Source: Paenibacillus phocaeensis (GTDB lineage: Bacteria; Bacillota; Bacilli; Paenibacillales; Paenibacillaceae). Taken from it: DNA of 64,000 nucleotides. Where the stretch lies: positions 306,403 through 370,402 of the forward strand of contig NZ_FCOQ01000018.1 of NCBI RefSeq assembly GCF_900021165.1. The letters run 5' to 3'. A program made the position numbers and the translations under genes. The notes beneath the pieces are model-generated. The model saw nothing but the letters and a program-made list of their open reading frames with translations, had not been told where the DNA came from and made no database searches. Position 1 is the stretch's first letter. The number at the start of each line of letters is the position of its first letter. Below are positions 46,210 through 54,339 of this stretch, piece by piece.

Positions 46210-47499
46210 TCATCCCTGCGGCTCCTGGCGGCGGATCTTAAACAGCGCAATTTCGATTTGAAAAAGCTGGCCGTTGTAAGAAATCTCGATGATGCCGCCG
46301 CAGTCGGTAACGATTTTTTTGATGTTCTTTAAGCCGAGACCATGGGGGCCACGGTTTCCGGATTTGGCGGAAACGATATCTCCTTTCCGGTTTGTATGAA
46401 TTTCATGGACGTACGGATTTTGGATGCTTATAAACAAACTTTGGTTAAGGTAATGCATATGAATGTTGATTTGCCGACCTACATTGGCTTCCGCCTTGCA
46501 GGCTTCGATGGCATTATCCAATGCGTTTCCCAGAATTACGCTCATTGCCACGGTATCAAGCTCCAGATGTGGAGGGATATTCAAATCCAAATGGAAGGGA
46601 ATTTGATTGACCCGGGCGACCTGCTGCTTGTAATTGATGATCGAGTCAATGATCAGGTTGCCGGTATAGCAGCCTCCCGAGCCATCTTCGAGACCTCCCA
46701 GGAGCTTGTTTATTTCCTGCAGGCCGGCTTTTTCCTCACCGGATTGCAGCTTTGCTCTTAACCCCAGCAGAATATTTTGAAAATCATGCCGGAACTTCGA
46801 GATTTCCTCCTGTCTTTCTTTGGTTTGCAGATATTGATTTAAATAATACTTATTTTGCTGCTCCAACAGTCGATTTCTCGTCTGAGCTGTTTGAAAGCTT
46901 AATACGCGGTCATATAGAATAAAAATCAAAAAATTGATGATCAGCAGCCCGCTGGAGATGACCGGAAATAAAATAGGGGAAGCCCGATAAGCCAAGTTGC
47001 TTGAAAGCGAGAGGATACCGGTTACACTTAAAAACGGACATAAAAATAAAAGCATTCCATATCGTCCGGATAGATTCCCTGCTCCATAGGATCGGATGAG
47101 TCGAACCAATAGGAAGACCAACAAAACCATTAGCAGTTTGGAAAGAAAAAGTGTTAGAATGTATCCGTTGCTCGAATACACGGGTTGCATCGCCGCATCG
47201 CTTAGAATGATAAGGGCCACGATAAACAGAGCTGCGCTGATTCTCCACTTCAAATTTCCCCTATACAGAAAAGACATCCCTACTATTAACCCCATGTTCA
47301 GGGCGAGTTGAACGGCGCCGGGGAATGGGCTGAAACGCAAAGCGACGGTCCCGATGAAGTACAGAACGTAAAATAAACCAAGCTTCAATTTGCTTTCCAC
47401 TCGGCAAACGAAGCAATGGCTGAAAAAATAGTGAACGATAAACGATAAAATCGGAAGGGTCACCAAATAAAACAGTTCTTCCGTAAAGGCGTTATCCAA
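46210..47499 (-). CDS. GHKL-type sensor histidine kinase (AgrC/NatK-like)
   Basis: 429 aa. About six membrane helices occupy residues 1-200, a coiled region follows, and the acceptor His238 lies in KFRHDFQN. The ATP-binding domain carries the N-box LGNALDNAIEAC and G-box HGLGLKNIKKI. AgrC-type kinases sense peptides or membrane-active compounds. The start overlaps the response-regulator end by eight bases. No AgrB/AgrD-like genes are present. Confidence 0.9.
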   Translation of the reverse strand: MDNAFTEELFYLVTLPILSFIVHYFFSHCFVCRVESKLKLGLFYVLYFIGTVALRFSPFPGAVQLALNMGLIVGMSFLYRGNLKWRISAALFIVALIILSDAAMQPVYSSNGYILTLFLSKLLMVLLVFLLVRLIRSYGAGNLSGRYGMLLFLCPFLSVTGILSLSSNLAYRASPILFPVISSGLLIINFLIFILYDRVLSFQTAQTRNRLLEQQNKYYLNQYLQTKERQEEISKFRHDFQNILLGLRAKLQSGEEKAGLQEINKLLGGLEDGSGGCYTGNLIIDSIINYKQQVARVNQIPFHLDLNIPPHLELDTVAMSVILGNALDNAIEACKAEANVGRQINIHMHYLNQSLFISIQNPYVHEIHTNRKGDIVSAKSGNRGPHGLGLKNIKKIVTDCGGIIEISYNGQLFQIEIALFKIRRQEPQG

Positions 47500-48229
47500 T
47501 AAAATCCCCTCTGAATTTCAAGTAGTTTTTTCGGACGGAGGAGCTTCTCTTTTCACTGATCGGCAATGTTTTGCCTGTAACAAGCACCAGTTTGCTGTAA
47601 GCTATTTCCCTTACGAAGTAGAAATTCACGATGTATGACTGGTGGATTCGTATAAAATCCCCGCCCGTCAGTTTCTTTTCTTCTTCATTTAACGTGCCGT
47701 AATATTCGATAGGACCGGTTCCGGTGTAGAGCGAAATTTTTCTCAAGTTGCTTTCCAGGTACATAATTTCCCGGAAGGGTACCAGTTGCTCGCTTCCCTT
47801 TTGACGTACCGGCAGGAAGCTACGATAGGCTTGCCGCCGCTTGCGAATCGCTTTTTGAATGGCTGACGTCAGTTTGGCTTTGAAAGCTTCGGGGTCGAGG
47901 GGTTTCTTGATAAATCCGGACGGATAAACATCGAACAGCTGAATATGGTATTGGTCATGACTGGAAATATAAATCAACTGGACGTTGTCATTCTCCTCGC
48001 TCGCTCGAAGCGCATGCCCCGCTTCAATGCCGTTAACGCCTTCCATCTCAATGTCCATGATAATAATATCGTACGGGCAACCTTGCTGAATGGTTTTTGA
48101 GAAACTTTCTCCGGAATAGAAAAGAGACACCTCTATTTTCTCAGGAATCATGCATTGAAGATCCGATAAAAGTTCTTCGACCCGTTCGGTTGTTGGCAGG
48201 TCGTCATCACACACGGAGATTCGAATCAC
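47492..48229 (-). CDS. LytTR-family response regulator
   Basis: 245 aa. Receiver domain with D8-D10 and acceptor D59 (IIMDIEMEG), conserved Lys in GFIKKPLD, and a LytTR DNA-binding domain at about 145-240 (FREIMYLESNLRKISLYT, FIRIHQSYIVNF). Co-transcribed with the kinase downstream. Divergent from an ABC-2 transporter pair 156 bp away, which is its likely target. Confidence 0.92.
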   Translation of the reverse strand: MIRISVCDDDLPTTERVEELLSDLQCMIPEKIEVSLFYSGESFSKTIQQGCPYDIIIMDIEMEGVNGIEAGHALRASEENDNVQLIYISSHDQYHIQLFDVYPSGFIKKPLDPEAFKAKLTSAIQKAIRKRRQAYRSFLPVRQKGSEQLVPFREIMYLESNLRKISLYTGTGPIEYYGTLNEEEKKLTGGDFIRIHQSYIVNFYFVREIAYSKLVLVTGKTLPISEKRSSSVRKNYLKFRGDFIG

Positions 48230-48385
48230 GTGAACCTTCCTTTCTACCGTCCTCTCTTTGATTATACAATTTTTGAACCCCTGAATAGTTACACGAAAGC
48301 TCTTAATTCTGACAATCCATGGTTTGAAGGACTGACAAGCATGTTATCATGACCTCGATCACAGCAGGTAGAGGAGTGTTGGGAC

Positions 48386-49309
48386 ATGGAGACACCGATT
48401 TTTGAGGCAAAAGGATTAACGAAGAGATTCGGCTCCTCCTTCGCGCTTCAGGATATTCATATGACGATCCACGCCGGGGATATTTATGGGTTTGTCGGGG
48501 AGAACGGCGCCGGCAAAACCACACTGATGCGAATCATTGGAGGTTTGGTATATCCGACGCAGGGCAGCTTTTCTCTATTTGGAAAAACGGCAAAAAGCGA
48601 ATGGGATGCGGCTAGGCGGCAGATCGGGTTTCTCATCGAATGGCCGGCGCTGTATCCGCATTTGAACGCAGAGGAGAACCTGACCTTTTATTGCCGGATT
48701 TACGGAATTAGGGATCCTGGCCGAATTGCCGAGGTGTTGGATACGGTATCTTTGACGGACAGCGGCAGAAATAAGAAGGTTTCGGAATACTCGTTAGGCA
48801 TGCGGCAACGGCTTGGACTGGCCATCGCCTTGCTCAACCGGCCGAAGTTTCTAGTGCTGGACGAACCAATCAACGGACTTGATCCCTCTGGGATCGTTGA
48901 GATGCGCAGAATCCTGGAGCATCTGGCCAAAGATCATGAAGTCACCATTTTGATCTCCAGCCATATTTTAAGCGAGTTGCAGTTATTGGCCACTAAATTT
49001 GGATTCATTCATCGAGGAAGGTTAATCAAGGAGATCTCCGCCCAAGCGTTATTAAAATCTGCGGAAACCAGCCTATGCATTCGAACGCCGGATCTGTCGG
49101 CGGCTGTCGAGGTTTTAAGAGGGCAGCTTAACCTCGAGCGAATGACGATCACGGATAATGGAGAGATCCATATTCCCAAGGAGGACACGAATCTGGAACA
49201 ACTTATGGCAGTTCTGTTGAAGCATGGAGTTCCGGTCGAGGGAATTCATCTGTCTTCTCCCAATCTGGAGAACTACTATATGGACCTGATCGGAGGCAAC
49301 GCTTCATGA
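48386..49309 (+). CDS. ABC transporter ATPase (BcrA/NatA type)
   Basis: 307 aa. Walker A GENGAGKTT, signature YSLGMRQRL, Walker B FLVLDEPINGLD, and H-loop ISSHILSELQ. The C-terminal extension is typical of bacitracin- or lantibiotic-resistance ATPases. Overlaps the permease gene (ATGA). Together they form an exporter, perhaps against an antimicrobial peptide sensed by the adjacent two-component system. Confidence 0.9.
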   Translation: METPIFEAKGLTKRFGSSFALQDIHMTIHAGDIYGFVGENGAGKTTLMRIIGGLVYPTQGSFSLFGKTAKSEWDAARRQIGFLIEWPALYPHLNAEENLTFYCRIYGIRDPGRIAEVLDTVSLTDSGRNKKVSEYSLGMRQRLGLAIALLNRPKFLVLDEPINGLDPSGIVEMRRILEHLAKDHEVTILISSHILSELQLLATKFGFIHRGRLIKEISAQALLKSAETSLCIRTPDLSAAVEVLRGQLNLERMTITDNGEIHIPKEDTNLEQLMAVLLKHGVPVEGIHLSSPNLENYYMDLIGGNAS

Positions 49310-50103
49310 AAAATTTCCTTACAAGTGAAATCTATTATTTGCGGAAAGAATTCGCTTTTCGAATGACGACTATTATTTTTACGCTCGTCGGTATTGCGTT
49401 ACCCGTATGGATCGGTTTGAAGACCGGATTTGCGTTAAGCCATCCGGCAGAACCCTTGCGAGTCTCCACCCAGCTTTCTTTGTTTATGTACTTTATTATT
49501 CCGGTGCATGCTTGTTATTTTACGACGGAGGGTTATGAATACGGCTCTATTAAAAATATCATTTCCTCAGGTCAGAGCAGACAGTCTTACTTTATCGGGA
49601 AATATGTAACGGAGCTTCTGGCGATTTTGGGGTGGGTCGTTCAATTTTTTGGAGTGTTTTATATTTTATATCTGGCATTGGCGCTGCTTGTGGGTTCTCC
49701 TATTGGAAACAACGATTCGGCGGGGAATCTGATGTCCGCAATGTTAGCGGTTGTGTTCAACTTTCTCTACCTGGCCGCTTACGCTTCTATTGTGATGATG
49801 GCGGGGATCCTGATCAAAAGAACGGCTTCGGCGATCATTTTCACTTTTCTCACCGTGTTCGGCGATTTTCTGCTTAGCGGATATCTCAAAGACTCCGCCT
49901 ATGCTTTGTTACGCGCGGTCTCAGAACATACTCTCATGACTCAGATTTTCAAATTTTCCGGACAATACGTAGTAAATTCAAAACTCGTCGTCCCGTCGGG
50001 ACCCGAAGAGTATCTCCGCATGACGCTGATTCCTTTGATCATCATCGCTGTTTGTTTAACGCTGGCCCTCCTCGCTTTTAGAAAAAGCGACATTGTGACT
50101 TAG
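49306..50103 (+). CDS. ABC-2 type membrane permease
   Basis: 265 aa with about six membrane helices (e.g. TTIIFTLVGIALPVW, VFNFLYLAAYASIVMMAGIL, LIPLIIIAVCLTLALLAF). Partner of the preceding ATPase. A short piece of its 3' coding sequence is duplicated downstream at 50273. Confidence 0.88.
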   Translation: MKNFLTSEIYYLRKEFAFRMTTIIFTLVGIALPVWIGLKTGFALSHPAEPLRVSTQLSLFMYFIIPVHACYFTTEGYEYGSIKNIISSGQSRQSYFIGKYVTELLAILGWVVQFFGVFYILYLALALLVGSPIGNNDSAGNLMSAMLAVVFNFLYLAAYASIVMMAGILIKRTASAIIFTFLTVFGDFLLSGYLKDSAYALLRAVSEHTLMTQIFKFSGQYVVNSKLVVPSGPEEYLRMTLIPLIIIAVCLTLALLAFRKSDIVT

Positions 50104-50642
50104 CACGAAACGCTAATGATCTCATTTGCGACTTTAATCGTTCTGATACTTTCTTTTCGTAATAAAAAATAGACTGCCCTCTGACAAAGGTTTGCAGTCT
50201 ATTTTTTATGGATAGCACCTTGTAAATGCCTTCCGCCCTTAAAAGCGGCTACTGCTTGTTTCAATTCCTCGCTTCAAAACTCGTCGTCCCGTCGGGGCCC
50301 CGCGTGACGACGATTCCTTTGGTCCTCACGCTGATCAGCGAGCTTATGGGGGCGAAAACGCCGTTTTTTGGAGGAGAAACCGGGAAATAAGCTCTCCTGC
50401 AAGCGTTACAACCTGCGCATCCTCATTTTGGGCCTAATAGCGTTGCTCCTAAGCGTTAGAATTAAGCCTTGTTCCTGTTGTCGTGCCTCAAGCCTCGATT
50501 TGAATGCGGAGCTAAAATCTTTGGGCAAATTCCCCCGGCTTTACCGAACATCCGTAAAAATTAAATAGTTATTGTGCCGATAATTCAGTATAATTCTCTT
50601 ATAGCCTAGTGAACGAACCCTTCAGAGAGGATTATCGACCTA
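50104..50642. other. Gene-free stretch with terminator and a duplicated permease fragment
   Basis: 50164-50207 is a terminator (AAAAAATAGACTGC pairing with GCAGTCTATTTTTT). 50273-50296 repeats 49975-49998 of the permease gene (TTCAAAACTCGTCGTCCCGT and onward), and similarity fades through the next ~40 bases. The rest holds no credible gene; a TATAAT-like box near 50591 may start the RNase J transcript. Confidence 0.6.
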
Positions 50643-52352
50643 ATGAATGTAGCAGCAACTAAACCAGTAAAGACGAATCGACGTTCCAAGTCGTCTCCGC
50701 CGCCTGTACGAATTTTCTCGCTTGGCGGGATCGGGGAGATCGGCAAAAATATGTACGGCATCGAATTCAGAGATGAGATTATTCTGATTGACGCAGGACT
50801 TAAATTCCCGGATTCCCGCTTGACGGGGATTGATTGCATTATCCCGGATATCCGATATTTGATTGAAAACAAGCATAAAATGAAAGGCCTGTTCCTTACC
50901 CATGGTCACGAGGATCATATTGGCGCGATTCCTTACGTGCTGCGCCAGCTTCAGCTGCCGATCTACGGCGGTCCGCTGACCATTGGGCTGGTCAAAGCCA
51001 AATTGGAGGAGCATCGCCTGCTTGGACAAGCGGAGCTCCATGTGTTCCATGAGAACGACCGGTATGCGTTCAAACATTTGGCCGTGCATTTCTTCCGCAC
51101 GACCCACAGTATTCCCGATGCCTTCGGCATCGTGGTTGATACTCCTTACGGATCAATCGTTCATACGGGCGATTTCAAATTCGATTTCACGCCGGAGGAT
51201 CGTCCGGCCGACCTGTTCAAAATGGCCAGCGTCGGCGGTGAAGGCGTGTTGGCGCTGCTCGCGGACAGTACGAACAGTGAGAAGGAGGGCTTTACGCCTT
51301 CCGAGCGCCGGGTTGGCGATGCGATCCTGGAGTCGTTCCGCGGCTGTCAGGGGCGGATCTTGTTCGCCACCTTCGCTTCCAATGTGCATCGGCTGCAGCA
51401 GGTGGTTGAAGCGGCGACCCTGGTTAATCGCAAAATCGCCGTCATCGGCCGCAGTATGGAGAAAGTATTCGCCATTGGTCAAGATCTGGGATATATCCGC
51501 GTACCGGAAGGGATGCTGATTGATGTGAAGCACATCGATCGTTACCCCGAAGAGCAGGTACTCATCGTTTGTACCGGCAGCCAGGGGGAACCCAATGCTG
51601 CGCTCAGCCGCATTGCATCGGGGGCGCATCGGAGTGTGCAGGTGTATCCGGGCGATACGGTCATTTACTCCTCATCGCCGATTCCGGGCAATGCACAGAA
51701 CATTAACCGCAGTATTGACTTGTTGCTGCGGGCTGGCGCGAACGTCATCTATGGCTCGATTTTTGATATTCATACCTCCGGGCATGGCTGCCGCGAAGAC
51801 TTGAAGCTGATGCTCAGCTTCATTCGTCCCAAGTACTTCATCCCGATCCACGGCGAGTACCGGATGCTGCTCAGCCACCGCAATCTGGCGCTGCAAACGG
51901 GCATTCCCGAAAATCATGTATTCGTCATGAACATCGGGGATACGTTGTCGGTATATCGGAACCGGGCGAAGCGGGGACGTACGATTCCTTCCGGGCAAGT
52001 GCTCATCAGTAACGGGGAGATGCGCCCAACTCACGAAGACGCATTGCTGGTAGAACGGATGGAACTGGCCCAGGAAGGCATTGTCATCGTCGTGATGACG
52101 GTGGATCGTAAAACGCGGCAAATCCTGGCTGGACCGGATATCGTCTCGCGCGGCTTCGTCTACATGCAGGATGCCCGGCCGCTGCTACGCAGGGCGGAAG
52201 CGATGTTGAAACGGAGCTTGAACCGGCTTGGCGAGAAGGAGTCTTACGATCAAAACGCTTGGCTGCGGGCGACACAACAGCAGCTGCGGCGGTATTTTGC
52301 CAAAGAAGTGGGCCGAACTCCGCATATCATGCCGTCCATTCTCGAAGTCTAG
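50643..52352 (+). CDS. Ribonuclease J
   Basis: 569 aa, metallo-beta-lactamase/beta-CASP nuclease with the zinc motif THGHEDHIGAIPY near 80-92, HSIPDAFG, HTGDFKFD, and the beta-CASP part with TFASNVHRLQQ and FDIHTSGHG. It degrades and matures mRNA by 5'-3' exo- and endonuclease action. The basic N-terminal tail before IFSLGGIGEIGKNMYGIE is about 20 residues. Whether it is RNase J1 or J2 needs comparison with the rest of the genome. Confidence 0.93.
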   Translation: MNVAATKPVKTNRRSKSSPPPVRIFSLGGIGEIGKNMYGIEFRDEIILIDAGLKFPDSRLTGIDCIIPDIRYLIENKHKMKGLFLTHGHEDHIGAIPYVLRQLQLPIYGGPLTIGLVKAKLEEHRLLGQAELHVFHENDRYAFKHLAVHFFRTTHSIPDAFGIVVDTPYGSIVHTGDFKFDFTPEDRPADLFKMASVGGEGVLALLADSTNSEKEGFTPSERRVGDAILESFRGCQGRILFATFASNVHRLQQVVEAATLVNRKIAVIGRSMEKVFAIGQDLGYIRVPEGMLIDVKHIDRYPEEQVLIVCTGSQGEPNAALSRIASGAHRSVQVYPGDTVIYSSSPIPGNAQNINRSIDLLLRAGANVIYGSIFDIHTSGHGCREDLKLMLSFIRPKYFIPIHGEYRMLLSHRNLALQTGIPENHVFVMNIGDTLSVYRNRAKRGRTIPSGQVLISNGEMRPTHEDALLVERMELAQEGIVIVVMTVDRKTRQILAGPDIVSRGFVYMQDARPLLRRAEAMLKRSLNRLGEKESYDQNAWLRATQQQLRRYFAKEVGRTPHIMPSILEV

Positions 52353-52359
52353 CATTCCT

Positions 52360-52396
52360 AAGGGAACCTTCCGTGCAAGGGGGTTCCCTTTTTTTA
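52360..52396 (+). terminator. Terminator after the RNase J gene
   Basis: AAGGGAACC (52360-52368) pairs with GGTTCCCTT (52382-52390), followed by a T-run. Confidence 0.88.
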
Positions 52397-52397
52397 T

Positions 52398-52429
52398 TTG
52401 ACCGCCTGTTCACATTTCTATATAATGTG
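52398..52429 (+). promoter_or_regulatory. Promoter and palindromic operator of regulator copy 3
   Basis: TTGACC (52398-52403), a 17-bp spacer and TATAAT (52421-52426) make a strong promoter. The dyad CACATT-N7-AATGTG (52411-52429) covers the -10 box and could be an autoregulatory site for the XRE protein encoded downstream. Confidence 0.65.
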
Positions 52430-52464
52430 TAAAAATATAGGAGATTCCGAAGGAGGGAGATCGA

Positions 52465-53862
52465 ATGAGGAAGGAACCCGCGATTCGTTCCGTGATCAGC
52501 CGCCAGTTGGAAAAGAAAGGATATTCCTTGCACCGCTTTTCCCACCTCTCGGGAATCAATCGGGGGACGCTCAGCGCTATTTTAAATGGAAATCCCCCCA
52601 AACCGATCTCCATCGGGCAGCTGGATCTGATGACCAAAGCGCTCGAACAGCCGATCGGGCTATATTATCGCTTATATATCGATGAATGTCTCGATGCTGA
52701 ACATCCCAACCGGCGGAGGTTGAAGTCGTTTCTGCTCCGTTGTGCGGAAATTGGCGAATGGGACTGTATCGAGGAGGTGTTGTCCCGACTGGCAGAGGAC
52801 CTGTCCTATCTTCCGATGGTTTTTGCCATTGGTGAGGAACTTTACGAGGAAGGAAAAGGCGAAGCGGCGAGGTTATTCTACCAGTCCGTATGCGAATACG
52901 AGAAATACCAGCATTCGGAACGGTTGGCGATGAGTCAATACCGTCTGTTCCGGATGCGGCTGGGGGACCATGCGGAGACGAACTTGCGTGCGGCAACCTG
53001 GTTCGAGCCCTACCGCAACCGGCTCCCCGAGGATCTTCAGCTCGATGGGCTGCTGCATCTGGCTAACGCTTACTACTCCCTGCAAAAGTGGACGTATGTG
53101 GAGCGATTTGCCGAGGAGCTGCAGGTACTAGCCCGACTTATGTATGAAAGGTGTCGTAAATCGGCAAGCCCTCATCCGTATCAGGAGCTGCGCTGCGAAC
53201 GCCATTTGGTGGTCTATTACGGACAGGGCTATTTGTTAAAAAGCTCGGCATTGGAGCATCAAGGCAAGTATGAGGAAGCGTTGGCCTGTGTGGCGGGCTA
53301 CGAGGATTTGAGCTGGTTTGAAGGCCTGGATGAGACCGGCTTCAAAGAAGTAGAGAAGTTTAAAGTTTGGGCGAGAGCGAATCGCTACAACCTGGAGATT
53401 TTAAATGGAAATGCGGCGATTCTTCCGGAGTATATCAAGCTGCTTAAAGAGCATCCCTATGAAGTACTTCCCAGCTTGAGAATTATTGTTGAAGCGGCCA
53501 ATCTTAACGGTTTTCCAATCGACGACGTATTAAAAGAGTTTCCTGTGAATACGGATTTATATAGCCAATTTCCGAATCATTATGTATCTGTAGTGAATAA
53601 GGACCGGTATCTGGATCTCAACTATCAACTGGCCATTTATCTGCTGCGCAAACAGAATATCGAGGAAGGCTTGGGGAGATTGGTCTACGCGCTCAAATAC
53701 GCCGTTTCGCTCCGGAACAAAGAGTTCTTCATGAGAATGGTCCCGCTATTTGAGCAGCATCGAATGGAGGCTACGCCGCAGCAACTGCAGGAGTATGTAA
53801 CCTTGATGGGGGAGGTGTTGGAAAGTGCGGAAGTGGATAGTGGCGGTCGCCCTGGTCATTAG
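52465..53862 (+). CDS. XRE-TPR (RRNPP-like) peptide-responsive regulator, copy 3
   Basis: 465 aa with GGAGGGAGA before the ATG. XRE domain at about 20-65 (HRFSHLSGINRGTLSAILNGNPP), followed by TPR-like helical repeats. More distant from copies 1 and 2 but keeps the QHSERLAMSQYRLF block and the final helical region. Its 3' end overlaps, in the +1 frame, a small ORF for a secreted peptide, the same arrangement as copy 1. Confidence 0.85.
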   Translation: MRKEPAIRSVISRQLEKKGYSLHRFSHLSGINRGTLSAILNGNPPKPISIGQLDLMTKALEQPIGLYYRLYIDECLDAEHPNRRRLKSFLLRCAEIGEWDCIEEVLSRLAEDLSYLPMVFAIGEELYEEGKGEAARLFYQSVCEYEKYQHSERLAMSQYRLFRMRLGDHAETNLRAATWFEPYRNRLPEDLQLDGLLHLANAYYSLQKWTYVERFAEELQVLARLMYERCRKSASPHPYQELRCERHLVVYYGQGYLLKSSALEHQGKYEEALACVAGYEDLSWFEGLDETGFKEVEKFKVWARANRYNLEILNGNAAILPEYIKLLKEHPYEVLPSLRIIVEAANLNGFPIDDVLKEFPVNTDLYSQFPNHYVSVVNKDRYLDLNYQLAIYLLRKQNIEEGLGRLVYALKYAVSLRNKEFFMRMVPLFEQHRMEATPQQLQEYVTLMGEVLESAEVDSGGRPGH

Positions 53863-53938
53863 TTTAGGCACGGGGGTATTGGGCAGCATCGGTCATGGGA
53901 GCCAGTTGACAGCTTATGAGAACGGGGTAGGGGGTTAA
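53825..53938 (+). CDS. Candidate secreted signalling pro-peptide 2 (37 aa)
   Basis: 37 codons from GTG, +1 frame relative to the regulator, overlapping it by 38 bases. GGGGGAGGTG lies 6-7 bases before the start. The product begins MRKW, then a hydrophobic signal helix (5-20), and ends GSQLTAYENGVGG. Both peptides in the window share the early RKW, a hydrophobic core and a terminal Gly-Gly. A terminator follows. Likely the cognate signal of regulator copy 3 after secretion and processing; this is inference. Confidence 0.7.
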   Translation: MRKWIVAVALVISLGTGVLGSIGHGSQLTAYENGVGG

Positions 53939-53986
53939 GAAGGCGCCGGCTATGCCGGACCGGATAACCTCCTGTCCGAAACTCGC

Positions 53987-54028
53987 AGCCGATCGTACGG
54001 GGAAAGCCCCTGTGCACATCGGCTTTTT
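53987..54028 (+). terminator. Terminator of regulator-peptide cassette 2
   Basis: AGCCGAT (53987-53993) pairs with ATCGGCT (54017-54023), with an inner GGG/CCC stem, and TTTTT follows. Confidence 0.8.
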
Positions 54029-54339
54029 GTATGTAATAAAAAGTTAATTGTTCAAAAGGACGCTTTGCACGATTATCCCCTTCGATCAGGGAGCCGAGTC
54101 AAGAGCCGCCTTACTCCATGCCCCTTACTCCATACTCCATGCCCCTCACTCCGTGCCCCTGCCCCCCCTGAATGAAAGGGATAATCGTGTAAAGGTAGCA
54201 ATGAGGGACACCCAGGCGCGACAGCCTCCCATTTATACATAGTCTTCTTCGCCGGAACATGAGATAATAAAAGCTGGCATGTGCAGGAATACCGATCCTG
54301 ATGACTTATACCGATTATGTGAAAAAGGTGGAAAGACAG
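54029..54339. repeat. Inverted-repeat element with short tandem repeats in its centre
   Basis: Left arm 54062-54093 (CTTTGCACGATTATCCCC then TTCGATCAGGGAG) and right arm 54164-54194 are inverted copies of each other. The ~70 bp between consist of 14-bp units like TTACTCCATGCCCC. The same arm sequence occurs at 11261 and, inverted, at 12932. No gene is supported here. Confidence 0.6.

Noticed and set aside
50348..50392. Possible third small peptide ORF (14 codons, starting at an ATG) after the ABC-2 permease
   Set aside because: No ribosome site, no signal-like helix, and not adjacent to an XRE-TPR gene.
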